Positions 18,456 through 25,550 of a stretch of DNA of 64,000 nt are shown one piece after another (the first letter of the stretch is position 1; every line of letters begins with the position of its first letter). This DNA comes from an uncultured Akkermansia sp. GTDB taxonomy: Bacteria; Verrucomicrobiota; Verrucomicrobiia; Verrucomicrobiales; Akkermansiaceae. A program made the translations under genes and the position numbers. The stretch spans positions 1 through 64,000 of the forward strand of contig CAJKMG010000003.1 in the NCBI GenBank assembly GCA_905200945.1, written 5' to 3'. The notes below the pieces were generated by a model. That model was not told where the DNA came from. It did not search any database and saw only the letters and a program-made list of their open reading frames with translations.

Positions 18456-18484
18456 TTGATTTCCACAGGGCGCAAAGCTACAAT
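18456..18484 (+). promoter_or_regulatory. Putative promoter of cmk-plsC-recF
   Basis: TTGATT (18456-18461), a 17-base spacer and TACAAT (18479-18484) give a good sigma-70-type promoter. The predicted start is about 35 bases before the cmk ATG. Confidence 0.6.
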
Positions 18485-18525
18485 TCAAACGGCTTTAGCC
18501 CCTATTTCCAACTCAGAAGACACTC

Positions 18526-19167
18526 ATGCATCCAGCCATCGCCATTGACGGCCCCGCCGCCTCCGGAAAATCCACCGTCGCCAAGCTCATCGCGGACCGC
18601 CTCGGCTATACGTTCATCAACACCGGGGCCATGTACCGGGCCGTCACCTGGTACATGCTGGAACAGGGCATCAACCCTGCGGACACGGCGGCCGTGCTGG
18701 AATCCCTGCCGTCCGTGCCCCTCTCTTTCGGCAAGGATGGCAGCCGGTCCGTAGTTCTGTGCGGGCAGCACGTGCTGGGCGAAGAACTCACGAGCCGGCA
18801 GGTCAACGACCACGTTTCCACCATCGCAGCCATCCCGGAAGTACGCTCCCTGCTGGTGGAAAGACAACGGGAATACAACCGCCGGGAACCCGTCGTGATG
18901 GAAGGCCGGGACATAGGCACCGTGGTTTTTCCGGACACGCCGTTCAAGTATTTCGTCACCGCCTCAGAGGAAGTGAGAGCCGCGCGCCGTGCCGCGGAAG
19001 GCCTGACGGACTCCATCGCGGAACGGGACCGCAAGGACTCTTCCCGCGCTACCGCCCCGCTGGCGCAGGCGCCGGACGCTCTGCTGGTGGATACGTCAGA
19101 CATGACGATTGACCAGGTCGTCCGTTTCATCACCGACAACATCCAACAAAAACTCGCCTCCAGATGA
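18526..19167 (+). CDS. cmk: Cytidylate kinase
   Basis: Phosphorylates CMP/dCMP to the diphosphate using ATP. The P-loop IDGPAASGKSTVAK is at residues 7-20. FINTGAMYRAVTWY and VVMEGRDIGTVVFP, both diagnostic for Cmk, follow. At 213 residues it is of usual size. Its stop overlaps the plsC start (ATGA, 4 bases), and a promoter is visible 42 bases upstream, so it heads a three-gene operon. Confidence 0.96.
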   Translation: MHPAIAIDGPAASGKSTVAKLIADRLGYTFINTGAMYRAVTWYMLEQGINPADTAAVLESLPSVPLSFGKDGSRSVVLCGQHVLGEELTSRQVNDHVSTIAAIPEVRSLLVERQREYNRREPVVMEGRDIGTVVFPDTPFKYFVTASEEVRAARRAAEGLTDSIAERDRKDSSRATAPLAQAPDALLVDTSDMTIDQVVRFITDNIQQKLASR

Positions 19168-19775
19168 ACTCTTTCTACTGGGTTTTCTACACGCTCTTCA
19201 AAAGCATTTCCAAAGCTTTTTTCTCCTGGAAAGTCGTCAACCGGGAAAAACTCATCGAGGACGGCCCCGTGCTCATCGTCAGCAATCACCAGAGCTTTCT
19301 GGATCCGCCCATGCTGGGCATTTCCTATGAAGACGGCATCTATTTTTTCGCACGCAAGACACTGTTCCAGGGTATTTTCAAATGGGCCCTCCCCCTCTGC
19401 CAGGCTATCCCCATCGACCAGGAAAACCCGGATGCCGCCAGCCTCAAGCACGTGATACGCCTGCTGAAATCCGGCAAGCGCGTACTCGTATTTCCGGAAG
19501 GCTCCCGCACGCCGGATGGTGAAATCCATGACGGCATGGGAGGAATCGGCCTCATCCTGAGCAAAACGAAAGTTCCCGTGCAGCCCCTGCGCATCAGCGG
19601 AGCATATGAAGCCTTTCCCATCGGCGCCCGGTTTCCCAAACTCCGTCCCGTTACGGTCACGGTGGGTGACCCCATCCCTTTCACGCCGGCGGAACTCAAC
19701 GCCAGAGGAAAAGATGCGTACCAGCACCTGACGGACAGAATCATGGACGCCATCCGCTCCCTCCCTGAGGAATAA
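19164..19775 (+). CDS. plsC: 1-acyl-sn-glycerol-3-phosphate acyltransferase
   Basis: Adds the second acyl chain to lysophosphatidic acid in phospholipid synthesis at the inner membrane. The HX4D motif is NHQSFLD, followed by RKTLFQG and the FPEGSRTPDG block. At 203 residues it is a short but complete PlsC. It overlaps the cmk stop by 4 bases. The cmk-plsC pairing is common in bacteria. Confidence 0.93.
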   Translation: MNSFYWVFYTLFKSISKAFFSWKVVNREKLIEDGPVLIVSNHQSFLDPPMLGISYEDGIYFFARKTLFQGIFKWALPLCQAIPIDQENPDAASLKHVIRLLKSGKRVLVFPEGSRTPDGEIHDGMGGIGLILSKTKVPVQPLRISGAYEAFPIGARFPKLRPVTVTVGDPIPFTPAELNARGKDAYQHLTDRIMDAIRSLPEE

Positions 19776-19791
19776 TCCCCTTCCCGGCCCC

Positions 19792-20847
19792 ATGATTTCC
19801 AGGCTGAAATTAATGGACTTCCGCTGCTACGGAAGCTTCTCCTGGCAGATTCCGCAGCAGGGGGCCATCATCCTGGGAAACAACGCCAGGGGAAAAACCA
19901 GCCTGCTGGAGGCCGTTTGCTTCCTGCTGCGCCTGCAATCCCCGCGCACGGCCCGGACCGGGCCGCTGGTCTCCCACGGAAAACAATCCTTCGGCATCCG
20001 CGGAGAACTTCCGGGGCAAATCAGGCGCATCCTGTGGGCTCCGGCCGCTCCGGACCTCCGCGTCAACGGAGAACCCCGCAAAGACCAGCGCAGCTACCTG
20101 GCGGACAGCTATCCCGTGGTATGGATGGGGAATGACGACCTTTCCCTGGTGCAGGCCGGCGCGGACGCCCGCCGGAAATACATGGATTTTCTGGGCAGCC
20201 AGTGGCATCCCGGCTACAGACTGGCCCTGTTCAGTTACCGCCGGGCGCTGAAAACGCGCAACTACCTGCTCAAGCACAGGCACCGGGACAAACTCCAGCT
20301 GGACGCCTACACGCGCCAGCTGGCCCTGCACGGCACGGAACTGAGAAACCTGCGCGCCAATCTGCTGGCGCTCCTGGCGCCCCATATCGCCCTGGCCTAC
20401 CGCAATATCGGCGGAAGGCAGGAACAGGTCTCCATCGCTTACCGCGCCTCGGAGGAAGGAGACCTGTATGAACGGCTGTGCGCCTCCATGGACCGGGACA
20501 TCCGGTACGGGCAAACCCAGAACGGCCCCCACCGGGATGACCTGGACATCACGCTGAACGGCAGGAACGCCGCTCAATTCGCCTCCGAAGGGCAACAGCG
20601 CACCACCGCCATCTCCATGAAGCTGGCGCAGTCCTCCCTCCTCACGGAAGAAACGGGGCATACGCCCATCCATCTGATTGACGATGTCTTCGGGGAGCTG
20701 GACCCCACGCGCCGGATAGCCTTTCTGCAGTCGCTCCCAGCGGACGCTCAGAGCCTCATCACCACCACCCATCTGGACTGGCTGCACGATGCTCCGTGCC
20801 CCCTGCCAGCCTTCCGGCTGGAGGATGGAACCCTTACCCCCCTCTAA
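19792..20847 (+). CDS. recF: DNA replication/repair protein RecF
   Basis: An SMC-like ATPase that helps load RecA at gapped DNA. Walker A is GNNARGKTS near residue 29, the ABC-type signature region is SEGQQRTTAISMKLAQ, and Walker B is PIHLIDDVFGELD. The N-terminus LKLMDFRCYGSF matches the family start. At 351 residues the length is normal. It lies 16 bases after plsC and is the last gene of the cmk operon. It is not next to dnaN here. Confidence 0.93.
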   Translation: MISRLKLMDFRCYGSFSWQIPQQGAIILGNNARGKTSLLEAVCFLLRLQSPRTARTGPLVSHGKQSFGIRGELPGQIRRILWAPAAPDLRVNGEPRKDQRSYLADSYPVVWMGNDDLSLVQAGADARRKYMDFLGSQWHPGYRLALFSYRRALKTRNYLLKHRHRDKLQLDAYTRQLALHGTELRNLRANLLALLAPHIALAYRNIGGRQEQVSIAYRASEEGDLYERLCASMDRDIRYGQTQNGPHRDDLDITLNGRNAAQFASEGQQRTTAISMKLAQSSLLTEETGHTPIHLIDDVFGELDPTRRIAFLQSLPADAQSLITTTHLDWLHDAPCPLPAFRLEDGTLTPL

Positions 20848-20902
20848 AAAACGCGGGCAAAAATGATGAGCAGGCGCCCGCCCCTACGGCATTTCCGGCG
20901 CT

Positions 20903-21406
20903 CTATTCTTCCACCCATACATTCAGGATTTCCACAATATACATCTTATGGAAATCCCCGGCGGCATACCACTCCGGCACAATGGTTTTATCCAGAAAAG
21001 CTTCCGGGTTAAGAGGCTCCGCGTACAGCTTGCGGCACTCCAGCACCAGGCGCGCTTCCGTAAAACTTATATTGCCGTTCTCCGTCACGTATGGCGTCAG
21101 GCCGGAGGCTGCCACCTTGTCCGTATCCCTTCCGCTCGTTGTTCCGCACACGGTCAGAGCCTTATGGTACTCATGGCTGAAAAAGGAAAGCGTCAGCTCG
21201 TCCCCGGCCTCAATAAAACGGAAGGTATGGCGCTGGGGGCGGATAACTACAAACGCCACGGGCTTCTTCCACATGAACCCCAAACCGCCCCAACTGGCCG
21301 TCATCATGTTGAAATGCTCCGGAGAACCCGCCGTCACCAGCATCCAATCGTCCCCGATCAATTGTACCGCATTATCCTGAATCTCTTTTGGTTCAATCTT
21401 TTTCAT
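20903..21406 (-). CDS. Flavin reductase-like domain protein
   Basis: A split-barrel FMN-binding protein of the flavin reductase family. The visible features are DDWMLVTAGSPEHFNMMTASWGGLGFMW near the N-terminus and FVVIRPQRHTFRFI, typical of family members that bind FMN and reduce it with NAD(P)H. At about 167 residues it is the usual size. The ATG at 21406 is preferred because GGAG lies six bases upstream; an ATG three bases earlier is also possible. The electron acceptor is unknown. It is divergent from rnc. Confidence 0.82.
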   Translation of the reverse strand: MKKIEPKEIQDNAVQLIGDDWMLVTAGSPEHFNMMTASWGGLGFMWKKPVAFVVIRPQRHTFRFIEAGDELTLSFFSHEYHKALTVCGTTSGRDTDKVAASGLTPYVTENGNISFTEARLVLECRKLYAEPLNPEAFLDKTIVPEWYAAGDFHKMYIVEILNVWVEE

Positions 21407-21567
21407 CATCGTCTCCAACGTTCGTCCGCCAACTATCCTACACCCCTCCGCCCATATGTCAAAGCTGTGGAATGGCCGGGATGACGCGGGAAGGCAATTT
21501 CCGCCCCGCCGGGAGCACCCTCCGTTTGGAGTTGCATTTCCTCAACGGCGGCCCTAGCATTTCCGGG

Positions 21568-22263
21568 ATGAACCACACCGCGCTGGAAGACAAGCTGGGT
21601 TACCGTTTCAACAATCCGGATCTGCTCGTTCAGGCCCTTACCCACCCCAGCACGGACAGCAGGCCGGAAACGCGCCGGGCGTATGAACGGCTGGAATTCC
21701 TGGGAGACGCCATCCTGCAGCTGGCCGTCACACAGTATCTTTACCACCACATGCCCCAGTCCCCGGAAGGGGAATTGACCCAGTTGCGCGCCCGCACCGT
21801 CAGCCGCGCCAATCTGGGCAAATACGGCTTTATCCTGGGGCTGGACAAACACATTGCCCTGGGAAAGGGGGAGGAACGGGCCGGCGGACGGAGCAAAAAT
21901 TCCATCATCGCCAACACATTTGAATCCGTCTTCGGAGCCATGTCCCTGGATTCCGACTATGAAACGGCCAAGGCCGTGGCCCTGCGCGTCCTCCATGAAG
22001 CTCTGGATTCCGCGGCCAGCCATCCCAAGGAAATCAACCCCAAGGGGGAACTCCAGGCCATTCTTCAGGACATCCTGCCCGAAACTCCTTCCTATGAAAC
22101 GGAAGAAAAAGGGCCGAGAGACGCTGAAAACCGTTTTGAATCCCGCGTTTTCTGGCATGGTCACGCCATTGGAGCCGGTTCTGGGGCCAGCAAAAGAAAG
22201 GCGGAAGTGGCCGCCGCCGCAGACGCCCTGGAGGCCAGGGCATGGCTCCGCATGACCTTGTAA
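21568..22263 (+). CDS. rnc: Ribonuclease III
   Basis: A double-strand-specific endoribonuclease for rRNA and mRNA processing. The RNase III signature is ERLEFLGDAIL, and the second acidic site is NTFESVFGAM (residues about 110-119). A C-terminal dsRNA-binding domain starts near residue 155 (NPKGELQAILQ) and ends with SGASKRKAEVAAAADALE. At 231 residues it is normal. The start MNHTALEDKLGY at 21568 gives the standard RNase III N-terminus; upstream in-frame codons look non-coding. Confidence 0.95.
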   Translation: MNHTALEDKLGYRFNNPDLLVQALTHPSTDSRPETRRAYERLEFLGDAILQLAVTQYLYHHMPQSPEGELTQLRARTVSRANLGKYGFILGLDKHIALGKGEERAGGRSKNSIIANTFESVFGAMSLDSDYETAKAVALRVLHEALDSAASHPKEINPKGELQAILQDILPETPSYETEEKGPRDAENRFESRVFWHGHAIGAGSGASKRKAEVAAAADALEARAWLRMTL

Positions 22264-22405
22264 CCGCCAAAAGGGACGGGTGGCTATTTTGTCACCCTTA
22301 AGCCTTGGACACTCCTGTGGCCGGTTTGATAGACAGAGGCCGTCTCCGTGAGGAAAAACCTTCCCCGGAAGACCTTCCCACAGACAAACCAACCATAGAA
22401 AACAA

Positions 22406-23737
22406 ATGAAGACCTATACTCTCCCCGTCATCGGCCTCATGACTCTCGGAGCCTCCGCCTTTGCCGCTGCCGCGCCCTCCACCGGAAACGCCCTGCCGGC
22501 CCGCGACAACTTTTCCGCCTGCAAATGGCTCGGCGACCGTTTCAAGTGGTTCAACGCGGAACGGGACCACAAGAATCCCTACATCCAGGAATTCAACGTT
22601 TCCCTCCGCATGCAGTACGGACTGGACTGGATTGACCCGAACGGCGAAGGCCGCGTGATGGGTGAAAAGGAAGGCAACGGGCGCCGCTTCAACGATGAAT
22701 GGCGCCGCTTCCGCGCCGGGTTCAACATGAAGTTCCTGAACAACTTCAAGCTCAACAACGTCTGGAACATCGGCGGCATGGACGGTCTGGAAAGCTACAA
22801 CGCGAAAACCAACACATGGGACACCTCCGACATGACCTACTCCCTTTATGAATTGAATCTGGAGTACAACGGAGGCCCCGTCACCTATGCCATCGGCAAA
22901 ATAAAGCCGCGCATCACCGGGGAATACCGGACGTCCTCCTCCGCCATTCTGACCATTGAACGTTCCATGCTTGTCAACCAGCTCCGCTCGGAAACCAATT
23001 ACGGATTCCAGGTGAACAATTCCAACAAAAAGGACAAGCTCGGCTGGGCCGCAGGCGTCTGGCTGAACGGCAACGGAGGCACCGGAACCGGCACGTTCAA
23101 CAACCGCATTGAACCCGCTTTCAACTCCCGGGACAACTGTTTCATCACCGGCACGCTGAGCTACGACACGTCCAACGATGTTTTCCTGAAGAAAAGCCGT
23201 CTGTGGCTGGATTACGCCCACAATTTCACCAAGTGGGGGGACGACGCCCAAAACAAGGCATATGAAAAACTGACCGGCTACGGCTTCAAATCCAAATACC
23301 AGGGCACCGGAGCCAAAGACGTGGTGGCCCTGACCTGGGAAGGTTCCGAGGGGGATTTCTCCCTGATGACCGAAGTCATGGCCGGCTTCAACGTCATCGG
23401 CATGAAGGCGGGAGCTGAAAACGTCTTCGGCGTGACCGTCATGCCGTCCTACAAGTTCACCCCCCACTGGGAAGGAGTAGTCCGCTACCAGATGGCGGCG
23501 GGCAGCAACGCCGTAAAATGGGAAAAGCGCTATACGCAGAACTCCACTTATTCCGGCACCTCCGACTGCATGCAGGCCCTGTACCTGGGCGTCAATTACT
23601 ACATATTCGAATGCAGCCCGAACATGGCCAAAATCATGGCGGGCGTTGAATACGCCCATTCCAACGGCACGGACGCCAGCCGGCAGAAAGGCTTTACCGG
23701 ATGGAGCTACAACATCGCCTTCCGCACCAACTTCTAA
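22406..23737 (+). CDS. Outer-membrane porin-like β-barrel protein
   Basis: A signal peptide (MKTYTLPVIGLMTLGASAFA) precedes a barrel-like sequence rich in alternating aromatic and polar residues. Examples are RRFRAGFNMKFLNNFKLNNVW, shortened here to its core FNMKFLNNFKL, then YELNLEYNGGPVTYAIGKI and FTPHWEGVVRYQM. It ends in Phe, as outer-membrane barrels do. The overall pattern resembles the phosphate-selective porin O/P group. At 443 residues it could form a 16- to 18-strand barrel. Substrate is unknown. A terminator follows the stop. Confidence 0.75.
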   Translation: MKTYTLPVIGLMTLGASAFAAAAPSTGNALPARDNFSACKWLGDRFKWFNAERDHKNPYIQEFNVSLRMQYGLDWIDPNGEGRVMGEKEGNGRRFNDEWRRFRAGFNMKFLNNFKLNNVWNIGGMDGLESYNAKTNTWDTSDMTYSLYELNLEYNGGPVTYAIGKIKPRITGEYRTSSSAILTIERSMLVNQLRSETNYGFQVNNSNKKDKLGWAAGVWLNGNGGTGTGTFNNRIEPAFNSRDNCFITGTLSYDTSNDVFLKKSRLWLDYAHNFTKWGDDAQNKAYEKLTGYGFKSKYQGTGAKDVVALTWEGSEGDFSLMTEVMAGFNVIGMKAGAENVFGVTVMPSYKFTPHWEGVVRYQMAAGSNAVKWEKRYTQNSTYSGTSDCMQALYLGVNYYIFECSPNMAKIMAGVEYAHSNGTDASRQKGFTGWSYNIAFRTNF

Positions 23738-23773
23738 TCCGCCGGACGGTATCATTCCGTCTCTCGTCAACGG

Positions 23774-23805
23774 ATGGCCGCCTCTGTTCAGGGGCGGCCA
23801 TTTTT
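23774..23805 (+). terminator. Rho-independent terminator of the porin gene
   Basis: The stem ATGGCCGCC/GGCGGCCAT (23774-23782/23793-23801) is followed by TTTTT. The hairpin overlaps the last codons of the convergent recombinase gene. Confidence 0.85.
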
Positions 23806-24855
23806 AATGGCGTGGCGCCCCGCATGACAGTTCCCCCAAAAAACGGCGGCCGTCATTTCCGTAATGCCTTCCATATTCAAATATCTGGTTCTTAACAAAT
23901 CGGAAGAGGCATGCCCCATTTCCATCTGCAATACATGCAGATTCTTGAAATGCCTGGCAAAATAACTGGCGAACGTATGCCTTAACATATCCGCAGGCCA
24001 CTTCTTTTCCTTCCCGTCCCACCCGGCCAGCCGTCTCAGCTCCCTCCACTTCACCGTCCAGTTGCGAGGGCATACGTTCCCCGCCCCGAATCCCATGGCA
24101 GCCGCTCTTTTCAGCAGGCTTCCCAACACCGGCCTGATCGTCACGATGCGGGCTCCTCCCGTCTTGCTGTGGCGAGCCCTCAGGGAAACCATCCCCTCCC
24201 GTAAATTAATCTGCGCCCAATCCAGCCTTCTCACCTCTTCCGGGCGGATGCCGGCATACAGCATCAGCCCAACCGCAGCCAGGCACGCCCCTCCGGCATA
24301 CTCTTCCGCCGCCGCCAGCAACCGGCGCATTTCTTCCAGGGACAGCACGGGAATGGGGTGCTCCCTCAGCCTCGGCAGCTCCACATGCGCCACCGGGTTT
24401 TCCGCGCACCACCCCCGTTTCACGGCCGTTCCGAAAATACCGCTGAGCACCAGCCGGGCCTTATGCCTCTGACGGAGGGCGTCAAATGATTTTTCCAGGC
24501 AGGCGAGGCATTCCCGGGGCGTGATAAAGCGCACGGGCCGCCGGGCCATTTCCGGACAAAACCTCAACAAACGCCGGCTGATATAGCGGAAATCATCCCT
24601 GGTTCTTTTCCTGCGGTCTTGCCGGGCCTCCATGGCCTCCTCCACGGCTTTCCTGAACGCCACGGTTTTTCCTCTGGCAACCAGGGCTTCCTCTCCCAGC
24701 CGGATGCATTCCCTCGCCCTCTTCCACCGGCTGCCGCGCCCCTTGCTGGCCTGCAGCAATTCATGCGCCAGCTGGGCGGCTTCCACCACATCCAGACCCG
24801 TTTTTCTTAAGATTGCCAGCGCCGCATGATCCGTTGCTGAAATTTCCTCTTTCAT
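23788..24855 (-). CDS. Tyrosine recombinase (site-specific integrase/invertase type)
   Basis: The C-terminal catalytic domain (about 190-350) has the family residues. The first Arg is in AGIRPEEVRRLDW, a Lys lies in HSKTGGARIV, and the His-x-x-Arg-type box is MLRHTFASYF. GHAS and the nucleophile Tyr in RTRYLN follow. The N-terminal half is helical and basic, like a core-binding domain. I chose the ATG at 24855 (MKEEISATD). An in-frame ATG at 24936 would start inside the putative invertible segment and upstream of the promoter boxes, so it is less likely. No phage or IS genes are nearby. A TTGACT promoter whose spacer is an inverted repeat lies directly upstream. Together with a matching repeat at the first autotransporter, this suggests DNA inversion rather than integration as its job. 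Confidence 0.85.
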   Translation of the reverse strand: MKEEISATDHAALAILRKTGLDVVEAAQLAHELLQASKGRGSRWKRARECIRLGEEALVARGKTVAFRKAVEEAMEARQDRRKRTRDDFRYISRRLLRFCPEMARRPVRFITPRECLACLEKSFDALRQRHKARLVLSGIFGTAVKRGWCAENPVAHVELPRLREHPIPVLSLEEMRRLLAAAEEYAGGACLAAVGLMLYAGIRPEEVRRLDWAQINLREGMVSLRARHSKTGGARIVTIRPVLGSLLKRAAAMGFGAGNVCPRNWTVKWRELRRLAGWDGKEKKWPADMLRHTFASYFARHFKNLHVLQMEMGHASSDLLRTRYLNMEGITEMTAAVFWGNCHAGRHAIKNGRP

Positions 24856-24864
24856 TTCAGCTAT

Positions 24865-24893
24865 TTTGCAACGGTTTCGGAATCCGTAGTCAA
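24865..24893 (-). promoter_or_regulatory. Putative promoter of the recombinase, repeat in spacer
   Basis: On the minus strand TTGACT (24893-24888) is followed by 17 bases that form repeat copy 1 (24887-24871) and then TGCAAA (24870-24865). The -10 match is poor. The start of transcription would fall near the ATG at 24855, so the message may be nearly leaderless. Confidence 0.45.
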
Positions 24894-25032
24894 GTAAAAG
24901 TAGTCGTTTATTAATCAAAAGGTTCACCAACTTCATCCATTCCGCTTTACCGCACCGTATATCGGCAGTTCTTTTCCAAACAGTTTAATGACAAAGAGGA
25001 CGCAGGAATTCCTATACGGATTCCGAATCCGC
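24871..25032. repeat. Inverted repeat pair flanking 128 bp (possible invertible promoter)
   Basis: Copy 1 (24871-24887) reads ACGGATTCCGAAACCGT on the minus strand. Copy 2 (25016-25032) reads ACGGATTCCGAATCCGC on the plus strand. They agree at 15 of 17 positions in inverted orientation. They share the CGGATT...CCG plan with the pair at 6020-6194 (13 of 17 between loci). The enclosed 128 bases carry the TTGACT box at the left edge, pointing left at present. Confidence 0.7.
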
Positions 25033-25038
25033 TATACG
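25010..25038 (+). promoter_or_regulatory. Latent rightward promoter, completed only if the segment inverts
   Basis: Repeat copy 2 (25016-25032, 17 bases) is followed at once by TATACG (25033-25038), a fair -10 box. The matching -35 position now holds TCCTAT (25010-25015), which is poor. Inverting 24888-25015 would place TTGACT exactly there and give TTGACT-N17-TATACG pointing at the lipoprotein and autotransporter genes. Confidence 0.45.
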
Positions 25039-25136
25039 CAAATACAGGCTTTTTTGGTGCATCCACAGTTGCATGACGCTGCTCGGAACCTCCCACCAAA
25101 AGAAGGCCCGTCAAAATAATCAATTGAAATCCAATC

Positions 25137-25445
25137 ATGAAAAAACTCCTCATCCTCATCTCCTCCTCCGCCCTTCTCTGCAGCTGCGGCGGAGGTCTTA
25201 CGTCCCACCCCATGGGGCTGATTTACGCCAACGTGTCAGACCCCGTCGCCGTCACCAGTTCTTCCGGTTCCCGCACCGGGGTGGCCACGGCTACTTCCTA
25301 CCTCGGCCTGGTTGCCGTGGGCGATTCCTCCATCTCCGCCGCCAAGGCCCAGGGAGGCATCAGCACGGTCTCCAGCGTGGACGTCAAGCGTGAAAACATC
25401 CTTGGCGTCATCAGCAAGTACACCACCACCGTCAAAGGCAACTAA
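25137..25445 (+). CDS. TRL-like lipoprotein
   Basis: A 102-residue protein with a lipoprotein signal (MKKLLILISSSALLCSC, Cys17). The mature part matches the TRL-like pattern: PMGLIYANVSDPVAV near the start, then GVATATSYLGLVAVGDSSISAAKAQGGI and a terminal β-strand SVDVKRENILGVISKYTTTV, each known from small TRL family proteins. The function of the family is unknown; I infer an outer- or inner-membrane-anchored periplasmic protein. It lies about 100 bases upstream of the Pmp-like autotransporter on the same strand and could share its promoter. Confidence 0.78.
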   Translation: MKKLLILISSSALLCSCGGGLTSHPMGLIYANVSDPVAVTSSSGSRTGVATATSYLGLVAVGDSSISAAKAQGGISTVSSVDVKRENILGVISKYTTTVKGN

Positions 25446-25468
25446 TCCTCTTGCGGTGTCTTCATACA

Positions 25469-25492
25469 GCCGCGCGCCGAAAGGCGCGCGGC
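25469..25492 (+). other. Perfect GC-rich hairpin with GAAA tetraloop
   Basis: A 10-bp stem GCCGCGCGCC/GGCGCGCGGC (25469-25478/25483-25492) is closed by GAAA. No T-run follows, so it is not a classic terminator. It may be an attenuator, a processing site or an mRNA-stabilising element between the lipoprotein and autotransporter genes. Confidence 0.6.
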
Positions 25493-25550
25493 CCCCTCGC
25501 TCATCGTTTTCCCTTTCTATTCTCTGTAACTTCCAATTTTCCAGAACGCC

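Noticed and set aside
23788..25032. Tyrosine recombinase as the integrase of a prophage or conjugative element using tRNA-Asp as attachment site
   Set aside because: The recombinase is about 17 kb from the tRNA, no duplicated tRNA end was seen beside it, and no phage or conjugation genes are present.
24947..25138. Minus-strand open frame starting MIGFQLIILTGLLLVG with a GGAG-like site upstream
   Set aside because: It covers repeat copy 2 and the latent promoter, has a hydrophobic start only by chance of AT-rich sequence, and its ribosome-site-like bases are the complement of the opposite gene's first codons.
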